This document shows, in pieces, positions 27,627 through 35,086 of a stretch of 64,000 bases of DNA. The DNA comes from Caballeronia sordidicola. GTDB taxonomy: Bacteria; Pseudomonadota; Gammaproteobacteria; Burkholderiales; Burkholderiaceae. Below the pieces are notes generated by a model. The model was not told the DNA's origin. It saw nothing but the letters and a program-made list of their open reading frames with translations, and searched no databases. The translations under genes were made by a program, and so were the position numbers. The stretch is from contig NZ_JNFG01000023.1 in the NCBI RefSeq assembly GCF_000729995.1, forward strand, positions 37,994 through 101,993. The letters run 5' to 3'. Each line of letters begins with the position of its first letter. Positions within the stretch are counted from its first letter, which is position 1.

Positions 27627-29153
27627 TCAACTGATCTTCACCACGCCCCGGCTGAACAGGACGATAGCCACGCCGGCCACCACCACGAGCACGCCCGCGA
27701 CCGATGCCTCACGTCCCGTGAACACGCGCTCGCCGGCCGCATGTTCTCGCCGCGCCCACCAGAAGACGGGGAAGCCGAGTGCGAAGAGAATGGTCGACAT
27801 CAGGAGGAACTGCAGTCCCGCGGCATAGACAAGCCAGAGGGAATAGACCGTCGCAAGGACGCCGGTCCAGATCGATTCTTTTGAGGTTTCACCGGCGGTC
27901 GGTGCGTACTTCGACTGCGTCGCGAAGCGCCACAGGAAAACGGTACTAGCCAGATATGGCGGCAGGATCATGATCCCGGTGATCGAGATCAGCCACATCC
28001 AGGCGTCGTTGGCGAACAGCACCACGAAGATCACGAGCTGCATGGTCGCGCTCGATACCCACAGCGACGGCGCTGCGGCATGGTGACGGTTTTCTTTAGC
28101 GAGAAACTTCGGGAACACGCCGTCCTTCGCGCCTTCGAACGGCAACTCCGCAACAAGGATGGTCCAGGCCAGCCAGCAGCTCAAAAGCGACACGAGCAAT
28201 GAGACGACGATGAACACCGCGCCCCATTCGCCTACCGCTGCCTTCAGCACATAAGCCGCCGACGGTGAAGCAAGCCCCGCGAGTTGCGCCTGATGCATGA
28301 CGCCGAACGGCAGCGCCGACAACAAGAAATAGAGGATCGTGCAGACCGTCAGGCCGAGAAAAGTCGCGATCCCCACTTGCGACGTTTTGCTGGCACGGTC
28401 CGACACCACCACCGCGCCCTCGATGCCGATGAACACCCACAACGTGACGAGCATCGTGCTCTTGACCTGCCCAAGGAGGCTGCCCAAATGCTCCTGAGCG
28501 CCCCAGAAGTCGTAGGAGAACATACCGCCCTTGATCGCAACCGCCATCGCGCAGAGGGCAACCGTGATGGTGCCAATATTCAATACGCTCGATATCACGC
28601 TCAGGACTGCTGCACGCTTTACGCCATACAGCACGACAAAATGCATGACCCAGATCAGCAGCGACGCGCCGACAATCGACGGCCAGGTGTTGCCCGCCGC
28701 GAACACGGGAAAGAAATAGCCGACCGTCTTCATGATCAGCACGGCGAATGCAACGTTACCGAAAGCGGCGGACAGCCAGTAGCCCCAAGCCATCTCGAAG
28801 CCTGCTAACGAGCCGAAGCCTTCTTTCGCATACGAGTAGATGCCGGCCTTCAGATCAGGGCGTTTGTCCGCCAGTGTCCGGAAGGTATTCGATAGAAAGA
28901 ACATACCGACAAGCGTGATCGTCCATGCAATCACGATTGCCGCCAGTCCTGCGCCCTGGGCCATGTTCTGCGGCAAATTGAAGGCGCCGCCGCCGATCAT
29001 CGAGGCGATCACAACACCCGTGAGGAGCGGCAAGCTGAGCTTGCGGCCGCCGGGCTGAATAGCGGGCTGAGCGACAGGTTGAGTGCCGGGCTGTGCCGCG
29101 ACCGTATCGGCGGCAGCGGGCTTGAGCGGCAAACTGCTATGCGTCTGGTCCAT
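27627..29153 (-). CDS. arcD: arginine/ornithine antiporter (APC family)
   Basis: Exchanges external arginine for ornithine. The product has 508 residues and about 12-13 membrane segments, with APC motifs LLTGVVIASMIGGGAFNLPQ in TM1 and AKEGFGSLAGFEMAWGYW. The cytoplasmic N-terminus is an unusually long Pro/Gln/Ala-rich tail (about 35 residues with TQPVAQPAIQP). It is the first gene of the arc operon. Because the next gene is a decarboxylase, it might also exchange ornithine for putrescine. Ribosome site GGGAG lies 11 nt upstream. A class-II FNR/ANR promoter is spaced correctly before it. Confidence 0.93.
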   Translation of the reverse strand: MDQTHSSLPLKPAAADTVAAQPGTQPVAQPAIQPGGRKLSLPLLTGVVIASMIGGGAFNLPQNMAQGAGLAAIVIAWTITLVGMFFLSNTFRTLADKRPDLKAGIYSYAKEGFGSLAGFEMAWGYWLSAAFGNVAFAVLIMKTVGYFFPVFAAGNTWPSIVGASLLIWVMHFVVLYGVKRAAVLSVISSVLNIGTITVALCAMAVAIKGGMFSYDFWGAQEHLGSLLGQVKSTMLVTLWVFIGIEGAVVVSDRASKTSQVGIATFLGLTVCTILYFLLSALPFGVMHQAQLAGLASPSAAYVLKAAVGEWGAVFIVVSLLVSLLSCWLAWTILVAELPFEGAKDGVFPKFLAKENRHHAAAPSLWVSSATMQLVIFVVLFANDAWMWLISITGIMILPPYLASTVFLWRFATQSKYAPTAGETSKESIWTGVLATVYSLWLVYAAGLQFLLMSTILFALGFPVFWWARREHAAGERVFTGREASVAGVLVVVAGVAIVLFSRGVVKIS

Positions 29154-29237
29154 GAGGCGTTTTCTCCCTGCTGCTGGTGTGCCGTCGGTGTCGCGTCTGT
29201 GCGCCCATGCAAGGCTTTTCGACGTTTGACCTGATTC

Positions 29238-29278
29238 AGCATAGGGACTGCATGGCCCCGCTCGTTGATCTGTGTCAA
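29238..29278 (-). promoter_or_regulatory. ANR/FNR box and -10 of the arc operon
   Basis: TTGATCTGTGTCAA (29265-29278) is an exact TTGAT-N4-GTCAA box, the form favoured by ANR. On the minus strand the hexamer TATGCT (29243-29238) follows so that the box centre falls about 41.5 bp before the predicted start, the class-II activator geometry. On the + strand the same box is also about 41.5 bp before a start whose -10 could be TACCTT (29300-29305), pointing to oleate hydratase. Confidence 0.75.
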
Positions 29279-29360
29279 CCCCGGTTTAAGTGGGACCGCT
29301 ACCTTTCAAAGCGGTGCCTTCGTGCCCATCGCTTAACACAATCCCAACTGGGGTGATCCC

Positions 29361-30968
29361 ATGCAACGTGCGTACACGGGCCCTGACAGCCCGTTCTCCT
29401 CCGAAGACAGCAAGTTCTATCTGGTGGGAGGCGGCATTGCATCCCTGGCAGCGGCCGCCTTCCTGATCCGCGATGCCGATGTTCCGGGTCGCAATATCAC
29501 GATACTGGAAGCGCTTGGCGTAGCAGGCGGAAGCCTGGACGCAGCGGGCTCGGCGCAAGAAGGTTATGTACTGCGGGGCGGCCGCATGCTCGAGAGCAAG
29601 TACGTGTGTACGTTTGACCTGTTTTCATCGATCCCTACGCTCGATGAAAGCAAGACGGTCACGCAGGAAATCCTGGACTGGAATGAAACGATGAAGACTG
29701 CGTCGAAGTCTCGACTGGTACGCGACGGTCATCGGATCAACAAACCCGAGTTCGGGCTCACTGAACGAGACATCCTCACGCTCGAACGTCTCGCGATCGA
29801 ACCCGAGCACATGCTCGGCCGCGACCGCATAGCCGACCACTTCGATCCAGCCTTCTTCAAGACCCACTTCTGGCTGATGTGGTGCACGACCTTCGCGTTC
29901 CAGCCATGGCACAGCGCAGTTGAATTCAAGCGCTACCTGCTGCGGTTCGTGCACATGGTGTCGGGGTTCAACCAGTTGCACGGAATCATGCGCACGGTCT
30001 ACAACCAGTACGACTCGATGGTCCGGCCGCTGAGCAAATGGCTCGACGACCGCGGCGTCCAGTTCCAGTTCGGCACGCGTGTGATCGATCTGGTGCTCAA
30101 CGAAACCACCGGCGAAACGCACGTGGAGGGAATCGTCTGCGAGCGCGAGGGACGTAGCGTTTCAATCCCGGTCGGCCCGAGCGATGCGGTGATCGTCACG
30201 CTGGGTTCAATGACCGAAGGCTCGACCCTCGGCGGTATGGATCGCGCCGCCGTGCTGGACGGGAGCGCCAGCACCGGTTCCTGGGCACTCTGGAACAAAA
30301 TCGCGCTGAACCGCCCCGCTTTCGGCCGCCCGACGGTATTCGCCGATCACGTCGACGAATCGAAGTGGCTGTCGTTCACGACCACATTGCATGATCCTGC
30401 GTTCTTCAACCTGGTCCGGGATTTCACCGGCAATGTGCCTGGAGAAGGTGGGCTCATCACCTTCGCGGATTCGAACTGGCTCATGTCGATCGTCCTGCCG
30501 CATCAACCGCATTTCATCGGTCAGCCGAGCGATGTACAGGTGTTCTGGGGATACGGCCTCACGATCGATCGCCCCGGCGACTTCGTGAAGAAACCGATGG
30601 CCGAGTGCACGGGCCGAGAGATCATGACCGAGGTACTGGGACATCTGCGGGCTGGCAACGCGGCTGCGGTTCTCGACCACGCCGTATGCATCCCGTGCCT
30701 GATGCCTTTCATTACGAGCCAGTTCATGCCGCGCGAGCACGGCGACCGGCCGGAAGTCGTGCCGCAGGGATCGGTGAACCTGGCTTTTACCGGCCAGTTT
30801 TGCGAATTGCCGGATGACGTTGTCTTCACCGTCGAGTATTCGATTCGCTCGGCGCAGGCGGCGGTCTATCGTCTGCTTGACATCGCGCAGACGCCGCCGG
30901 CCGTCTACAAGGGCAAGTTCGATCCGCGCGTCCTGTTCAAGGCGTTCGAGGCCCTTCACGACCTGTAA
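29361..30968 (+). CDS. ohyA: oleate hydratase (FAD-dependent)
   Basis: Adds water to the cis-9 double bond of unsaturated fatty acids to give 10-hydroxy fatty acids; known in detoxification of host or plant fatty acids. The 535-residue protein has the FAD motif GGGIASLAAAAF near 23-34, then EALGVAGGSLDAAG and GGRMLESKYVCTFDLFSSIP, a diagnostic stretch of the OhyA family. The middle contains WLMWCTTFAFQPWHSAVEFK and the C-terminal FAD lid has NLAFTGQFCELPDDVVFTVE. The length is slightly under the 560-590 usual for the family. It is transcribed away from arcD with a 207-nt shared region containing an ANR box. Confidence 0.95.
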   Translation: MQRAYTGPDSPFSSEDSKFYLVGGGIASLAAAAFLIRDADVPGRNITILEALGVAGGSLDAAGSAQEGYVLRGGRMLESKYVCTFDLFSSIPTLDESKTVTQEILDWNETMKTASKSRLVRDGHRINKPEFGLTERDILTLERLAIEPEHMLGRDRIADHFDPAFFKTHFWLMWCTTFAFQPWHSAVEFKRYLLRFVHMVSGFNQLHGIMRTVYNQYDSMVRPLSKWLDDRGVQFQFGTRVIDLVLNETTGETHVEGIVCEREGRSVSIPVGPSDAVIVTLGSMTEGSTLGGMDRAAVLDGSASTGSWALWNKIALNRPAFGRPTVFADHVDESKWLSFTTTLHDPAFFNLVRDFTGNVPGEGGLITFADSNWLMSIVLPHQPHFIGQPSDVQVFWGYGLTIDRPGDFVKKPMAECTGREIMTEVLGHLRAGNAAAVLDHAVCIPCLMPFITSQFMPREHGDRPEVVPQGSVNLAFTGQFCELPDDVVFTVEYSIRSAQAAVYRLLDIAQTPPAVYKGKFDPRVLFKAFEALHDL

Positions 30969-31070
30969 AAATCAGCCGACACGTTTATCACCGCACTACC
31001 GCACTACGCACGGCACGCACTGAGTAGTTTCCGAGCCTGCGCCCATTCAACGCGTTACAAGGAGAAGCAA

Positions 31071-31625
31071 ATGACTGGCAACGACGTTCTGATCGCCACG
31101 TTCAATGACCACACCGAAGCCGATGCGGCCGTCCGAAAGCTCATTGAAAACGGCTTCGATATGAAACATTTCAGTGTGGTCGGCAAGGGCTATCACACTG
31201 AAGAGAAAGTGGTCGGTTTCTACAACACCGGCGACCGCATGAAGATATGGGGCAAATATGGTGCGTTCTGGGGAGCGCTTTGGGGTGCCCTGTTCGGTGG
31301 TGTCTTCCTGACGCTGCCGATCATCGGACCGGTCGTCGTGGTCGGTTATCTTGCATCCATCGTGGTATCCGCTCTCGAAGGCGCGGTTGTAGTAGGCGGT
31401 GTCAGTGCCCTGAGCGCCGCGCTCTTCAATGCGGGCGTTCCGAAGGATCATGTGATCCATTACGAGACCGCGCTGCAGGCCAACGGCTTTATCGTCATGG
31501 CGAACGGCCCGGCCGAAGAGATGGCGCGCGCCCGTGCAATCCTGCAAACACATCAGCCGGCAAGGTTGGACCTTCACGAAGGCGCCATGCCTGCGTCCGA
31601 AGTGCCGGCCGCAACGGCCCTCTGA
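31071..31625 (+). CDS. general stress protein, glycine-zipper-like membrane segment
   Basis: A 184-residue protein of the general-stress type (YflT/DUF1269-like). Residues 1-70 form a compact ferredoxin-like domain (VLIATFNDHTEADAAVRKLI, then HFSVVGKGYH), followed by a Gly/Ala-rich hydrophobic hairpin at about 70-125 (FWGALWGALFGGVF, then IGPVVVVGYL). The C-terminus repeats the small alpha/beta pattern. The ribosome site AAGGAG is excellent. It lies 60 nt before the proton-ATPase gene and both could be one unit. The biochemical role is unknown. Confidence 0.78.
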   Translation: MTGNDVLIATFNDHTEADAAVRKLIENGFDMKHFSVVGKGYHTEEKVVGFYNTGDRMKIWGKYGAFWGALWGALFGGVFLTLPIIGPVVVVGYLASIVVSALEGAVVVGGVSALSAALFNAGVPKDHVIHYETALQANGFIVMANGPAEEMARARAILQTHQPARLDLHEGAMPASEVPAATAL

Positions 31626-31696
31626 TGTAATTCGCGCCGAATCGGCACGCTGACCTGACATAGTCCGCAGTCGCTCGCGGACCCATGGAGCATCCA

Positions 31697-34135
31697 ATGA
31701 TTCCGTCGTCGACCCACTCGCAAACCGGCGACAATTCCGGTCCTTCAGCGGGACAGGATTCGAGCGCAGTGGTCGACGACCACCGCCCGGTCCCGCCACC
31801 CGATCGCCAGGACCCTCCCACCGCCGCCGCGCTATCCGGCCTCACGACTGATGAGGCCGAACGCCGTCTGAAGACCGAAGGCGCGAACGCGATTGCAGAT
31901 GTTCGCCAGCGTCCCCTCTGGATGGCAGCCAGGAAATTATGGGCGCCTGTACCCTGGATGCTTGAAGTCGCCATTGTTTTGCAACTGGCGCTAAAAGACT
32001 ATGTGGGAGCAAGCATCGTCCTCTTGCTCTTGCTCTTCAACGCGGGTCTCGGCCTCTTTCAGGAGAGCCAGGCTCAAGCGACGGTCGACGCGCTCCGGTC
32101 GCGTCTTGCGTTGCTGGCCGCAGTCCGTCGCGACGGCAAATGGCAGACCTTGCCCGCTGCTGGCCTGGTGATGAACGATATCGTCAAGCTCTCGCTCGGG
32201 ACGGTCGTCCCAGCCGATGTCGACTTGATCGACGGCTCCGTGCTGCTGGACCAGTCGATGCTGACCGGCGAGTCGGTGGCAACCGAATCGGGCGCGGGTG
32301 CTCACGCGTTCGCAGGCGCACTCGTGCGACGTGGGGAAGCGCGAGCCAGGGTGGTCGCAACAGGCGAACGCACCAAGTTCGGAAGGACAGCGGAACTCGT
32401 TCGCACCGCTTCGGCGGAGAGCTCGCAACAGAAAACCGTATTGCGAGTCGTGCGTAATCTTGTGCTGTTCAACGGTGCCGTGACCGTTCTGCTGGGCGTG
32501 TATTCGTTCTCGGTCTCCATGCCGATCGGCGAGATGGTGCCTCTGCTTCTGGTCGCGATCCTGTCTTCAATCCCTGTGGCATTACCGTCGATGTTCACCT
32601 TGGCCGCGGCTGTCGGCGCCCGGTCTCTCGCGAGCAGGGGTGTGCTGTCAACACGCCTCTCGGCAGTCGACGAAGCAGCCGGTATCGACGTTCTCTGCTC
32701 CGATAAAACCGGTACCCTGACGCGCAATGAACTTGCGGTCATGTCGATCAGCCCGATGCCTCCATTCGACGAAGCGCACCTGCTGGCGCTGGCCGCGCTT
32801 GCGAGCTCAGACGGTGGCCAGGACGCAGTCGACACCGCCATTCGCGGCGCGTCCTCAGCCAAGCCGATCCCGGACCCGCCCGCGTTAGTCACGTTCGTGC
32901 CGTTCGATCCAGCCCTGAAGCGCTCCGAGGCCACGCTACGCACAGAGAACGGCGCGCCCCTGCACGTTGTAAAGGGCGCCTTTGAGACCATCTCTTCGTT
33001 GACACCCTCTTGTGCGGCCGCTGCATCGGAAGCGGAGAAACTTGAGACGAAGGGATTGCGGGTGTTGGCCGTGGCCTCGGGCCCGCCCGGCGCACTCGTC
33101 ATGGCCGGCGTGATCGGGCTCAGCGACCCGCCCCGCGACGACTCTGCTGCGCTGATCACTCAGCTCGGCGAGCTCGGTGTGAGAACAGTCATGGTGACGG
33201 GCGACGCTCGCAAGACCGCCGAAACCGTCGCGGCCCTGGTCGGCATTACCGGGAAAACCTGGGCCACCACACCCTTGCCCGAAGACATCGACGCGCAGTC
33301 TTACTCGATCTACGCAGGCGTCCTGCCCGAGGATAAATACCAGCTCGTCAAAGTGCTGCAGAAGCACGGCCATATTGTCGGGATGTGCGGCGACGGAGCG
33401 AACGACGCACCGGCGCTCCGGCAGGCGCAAATGGGTATCGCGGTGTTGAGCGCCACCGACGTGGCGAAGTCGGCAGCAGGCGTCGTGCTGACCGAAGCGG
33501 GTCTGGGTGGCATCGTCGCCCTGGTCGAGGAAGGCCGCACCACCTTCCAGCGTATCCTGACCTATACGTTGCGCTCGATCATCCACAAGATCGTGCAGGT
33601 TCTGTTCCTCGCGGCCGGCCTGCTCATGACCGGTCACGCGATACTGACGCCCGCACTCATGGTGCTCATGATGGTGACGGGCGACTTTCTCGCCATGTCG
33701 TCATCCACCGATAATGTACGGCCCTCACCGCGCCCGAACATCTGGCACATACGCAACCTGACGCTGGCGGGCATTGCCATGGGCATGATCGATCTGCTCT
33801 TCTGCATAGGAACCCTCGCGACCGGCAAGTTCGTACTGGGTCTCGATACCGACGCCCTGCGGACCGTTGCCGTCATCACGTTGGTGTTCAGTGGACAGGC
33901 CGTGTTCTACGTCGCACGGGAACGGCAGCGTATGTGGAGTTCCGTGCCCGGACGATGGCTGATCGCGTCCTCGGTCGCGGACGTGGCAATCATTACGGTG
34001 CTTGCGTCGAGCGGACTGCTTATGACGGCGTTGCCGCTGCAGCTCATAGCAGGCATTTTGTGCGCCGCTGTCGTGCTGGCCATCGTTCTGGATAGTGCAA
34101 AGCTTGCACTCTTTCGCCGCTTGGCCGTTGCTTGA
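31697..34135 (+). CDS. P3A-type plasma-membrane proton-efflux ATPase
   Basis: An ATP-driven ion pump of about 812 residues. The N-terminal cytoplasmic tail is Ser/Pro/Asp-rich and disordered (residues 1-45). The A-domain has LTGESVATESG, the phosphorylation site is CSDKTGTLT near 335, the nucleotide region has KGAFETI, and the hinge has MCGDGANDAPALRQAQMGIAV. The IPVALPSMFTLAAAVGAR motif in TM4 matches bacterial/plant H+-ATPases of the P3A class. About ten membrane segments are seen. ATG 31697 has GGAG 6 nt before it, better than ATG 31685. A role in acid or stress energetics is inferred. Mg2+ transport is the main alternative but is less likely. Confidence 0.9.
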   Translation: MIPSSTHSQTGDNSGPSAGQDSSAVVDDHRPVPPPDRQDPPTAAALSGLTTDEAERRLKTEGANAIADVRQRPLWMAARKLWAPVPWMLEVAIVLQLALKDYVGASIVLLLLLFNAGLGLFQESQAQATVDALRSRLALLAAVRRDGKWQTLPAAGLVMNDIVKLSLGTVVPADVDLIDGSVLLDQSMLTGESVATESGAGAHAFAGALVRRGEARARVVATGERTKFGRTAELVRTASAESSQQKTVLRVVRNLVLFNGAVTVLLGVYSFSVSMPIGEMVPLLLVAILSSIPVALPSMFTLAAAVGARSLASRGVLSTRLSAVDEAAGIDVLCSDKTGTLTRNELAVMSISPMPPFDEAHLLALAALASSDGGQDAVDTAIRGASSAKPIPDPPALVTFVPFDPALKRSEATLRTENGAPLHVVKGAFETISSLTPSCAAAASEAEKLETKGLRVLAVASGPPGALVMAGVIGLSDPPRDDSAALITQLGELGVRTVMVTGDARKTAETVAALVGITGKTWATTPLPEDIDAQSYSIYAGVLPEDKYQLVKVLQKHGHIVGMCGDGANDAPALRQAQMGIAVLSATDVAKSAAGVVLTEAGLGGIVALVEEGRTTFQRILTYTLRSIIHKIVQVLFLAAGLLMTGHAILTPALMVLMMVTGDFLAMSSSTDNVRPSPRPNIWHIRNLTLAGIAMGMIDLLFCIGTLATGKFVLGLDTDALRTVAVITLVFSGQAVFYVARERQRMWSSVPGRWLIASSVADVAIITVLASSGLLMTALPLQLIAGILCAAVVLAIVLDSAKLALFRRLAVA

Positions 34136-34143
34136 ACGTGGGC

Positions 34144-34176
34144 AAGCCCGTTATCTCGTGCCTTCCCCGGGCTTTA
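34144..34176 (+). terminator. weak terminator after the proton ATPase
   Basis: AAGCCCG (34144-34150) pairs with CGGGCTT (34168-34174) across a 17-nt loop, ending in TTTAAT. It lies 8 nt after the ATPase stop codon. The stem is short, so confidence is moderate. Confidence 0.4.
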
Positions 34177-34190
34177 ATACCCGTGGCGCT

Positions 34191-34235
34191 AGCCTGTACG
34201 GCATGCGCGACAGCGTCTCGCATGCCGTACAGGCT
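34191..34235. repeat. perfect 17-bp inverted repeat with 11-nt loop
   Basis: AGCCTGTACGGCATGCG (34191-34207) is exactly complementary to 34219-34235. It sits between the ATPase and a LacI-family fragment. There is no poly-T tract. It could be a recombination scar, a mobile-element terminus or a 3'-end hairpin; it does not match an operator I know. Confidence 0.6.
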
Positions 34236-34255
34236 GAGCAGCAGACCCGCCGTTG

Positions 34256-34390
34256 ACCACTATCCGGATTGACGGAACGCGTATCGGCAAACTGGCTGCA
34301 TCGTTGCTGGTCGAGCGGATAAGGGATGGCGAAGTTGACCGGCGTGTGGTCGACGTGGGTTTCAAGCTGATCGAGCGCGAATCCAGTTAA
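34256..34390 (+). pseudogene. C-terminal fragment of a LacI-family regulator
   Basis: Forty-four codons ending in TAA encode TTIRIDGTRIGKLAASLLVE followed by RIRDGEVDRRVVDVGFKLIE and RESS. This is the classic C-terminus of LacI/GalR repressors (RIGxxAAxLLLxRI...VDVGFxLIxRxST). No start codon or upstream domain remains; the first part abuts the inverted repeat at 34191-34235. It is too short to be functional. It suggests that a deletion removed a sugar regulator and probably its operon. Confidence 0.75.
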
Positions 34391-34437
34391 GACGGTGCTG
34401 ATGGTGATGGCACGACGTTCGAGGCGCCCGGAAACGA

Positions 34438-34935
34438 TTACGAATAATGCTGGGAAAACAAGGTCTCAAGCGGATAAGCATTCTTCACGATCGGCGACTT
34501 CATCATGACGTAACTGGAGTACTTTTCAATACCGATGTTTCGCGCCAGCAAGTCTTCAATCAGGCTCTGATAGTGCCCAACGCTGCGTGTGACAAACTTG
34601 AGCAGGTAGTCGTAGCCGCCGCTCGCGAGATGGCATTCGACAATCTCGTCCACCCCGCGAATGGCCGCGACGAACCTGGCGGAATCCTCACGCCGGTGGT
34701 CGGCGAGCGTGACCTGCGTGAACACGCTTTGGACGTCACCCATTTTTTCCAACAGGATCTGCGCGGCATAGCCCGTGATATAACCGGCACTCTCAAGTCG
34801 CTTTACGCGAATCAGGCAAGGACTGGGGGAAAGACCAACAGCATCGGCGAGCTCGACATTCGTGATGCGGCCTTGCGTCTGTAAGCGAGAAAGAATTCTG
34901 AGGTCGATCCGGTCCAACTTGCAGTTTGTACTCAT
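34438..34935 (-). CDS. Lrp/AsnC family regulator
   Basis: A 165-residue feast/famine regulator. The N-terminal HTH reads LDRIDLRILSRLQTQGRITN and VELADAVGLSPSPCLIRVKR, and the C-terminal RAM domain has FVAAIRGVDEIVECHLASGG and YDYLLKFVTR. Such proteins bind amino acids and control amino-acid transport or catabolism. ATG 34935 is preferred to the TTG one codon earlier; GGGAG lies about 9 nt upstream. The promoter region at 34988-35010 is AT-rich with two TTGAT direct repeats, a plausible autoregulatory site. It follows the flavoprotein gene by 150 nt on the same strand, so it may regulate that unit. Confidence 0.93.
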   Translation of the reverse strand: MSTNCKLDRIDLRILSRLQTQGRITNVELADAVGLSPSPCLIRVKRLESAGYITGYAAQILLEKMGDVQSVFTQVTLADHRREDSARFVAAIRGVDEIVECHLASGGYDYLLKFVTRSVGHYQSLIEDLLARNIGIEKYSSYVMMKSPIVKNAYPLETLFSQHYS

Positions 34936-35086
34936 CAAACGTCTCCCAAATTGATTGGCCGAGCGAAGCGCGACGGCTTCCGCAAATAAACGATCAATTT
35001 TCTAAAAATCAACAATGCCTGTTGTCTTACATATCATTCGATATCCGAAGCATTTTCTAAAGCAAACCGGATGATCCATACGCGCG

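Noticed and set aside
34988..35010. AT-rich element with TTGAT direct repeats before the Lrp gene, first considered as an FNR site
   Set aside because: The half-sites are in direct, not inverted, orientation and too far apart for FNR; mentioned only as a possible Lrp self-binding region.
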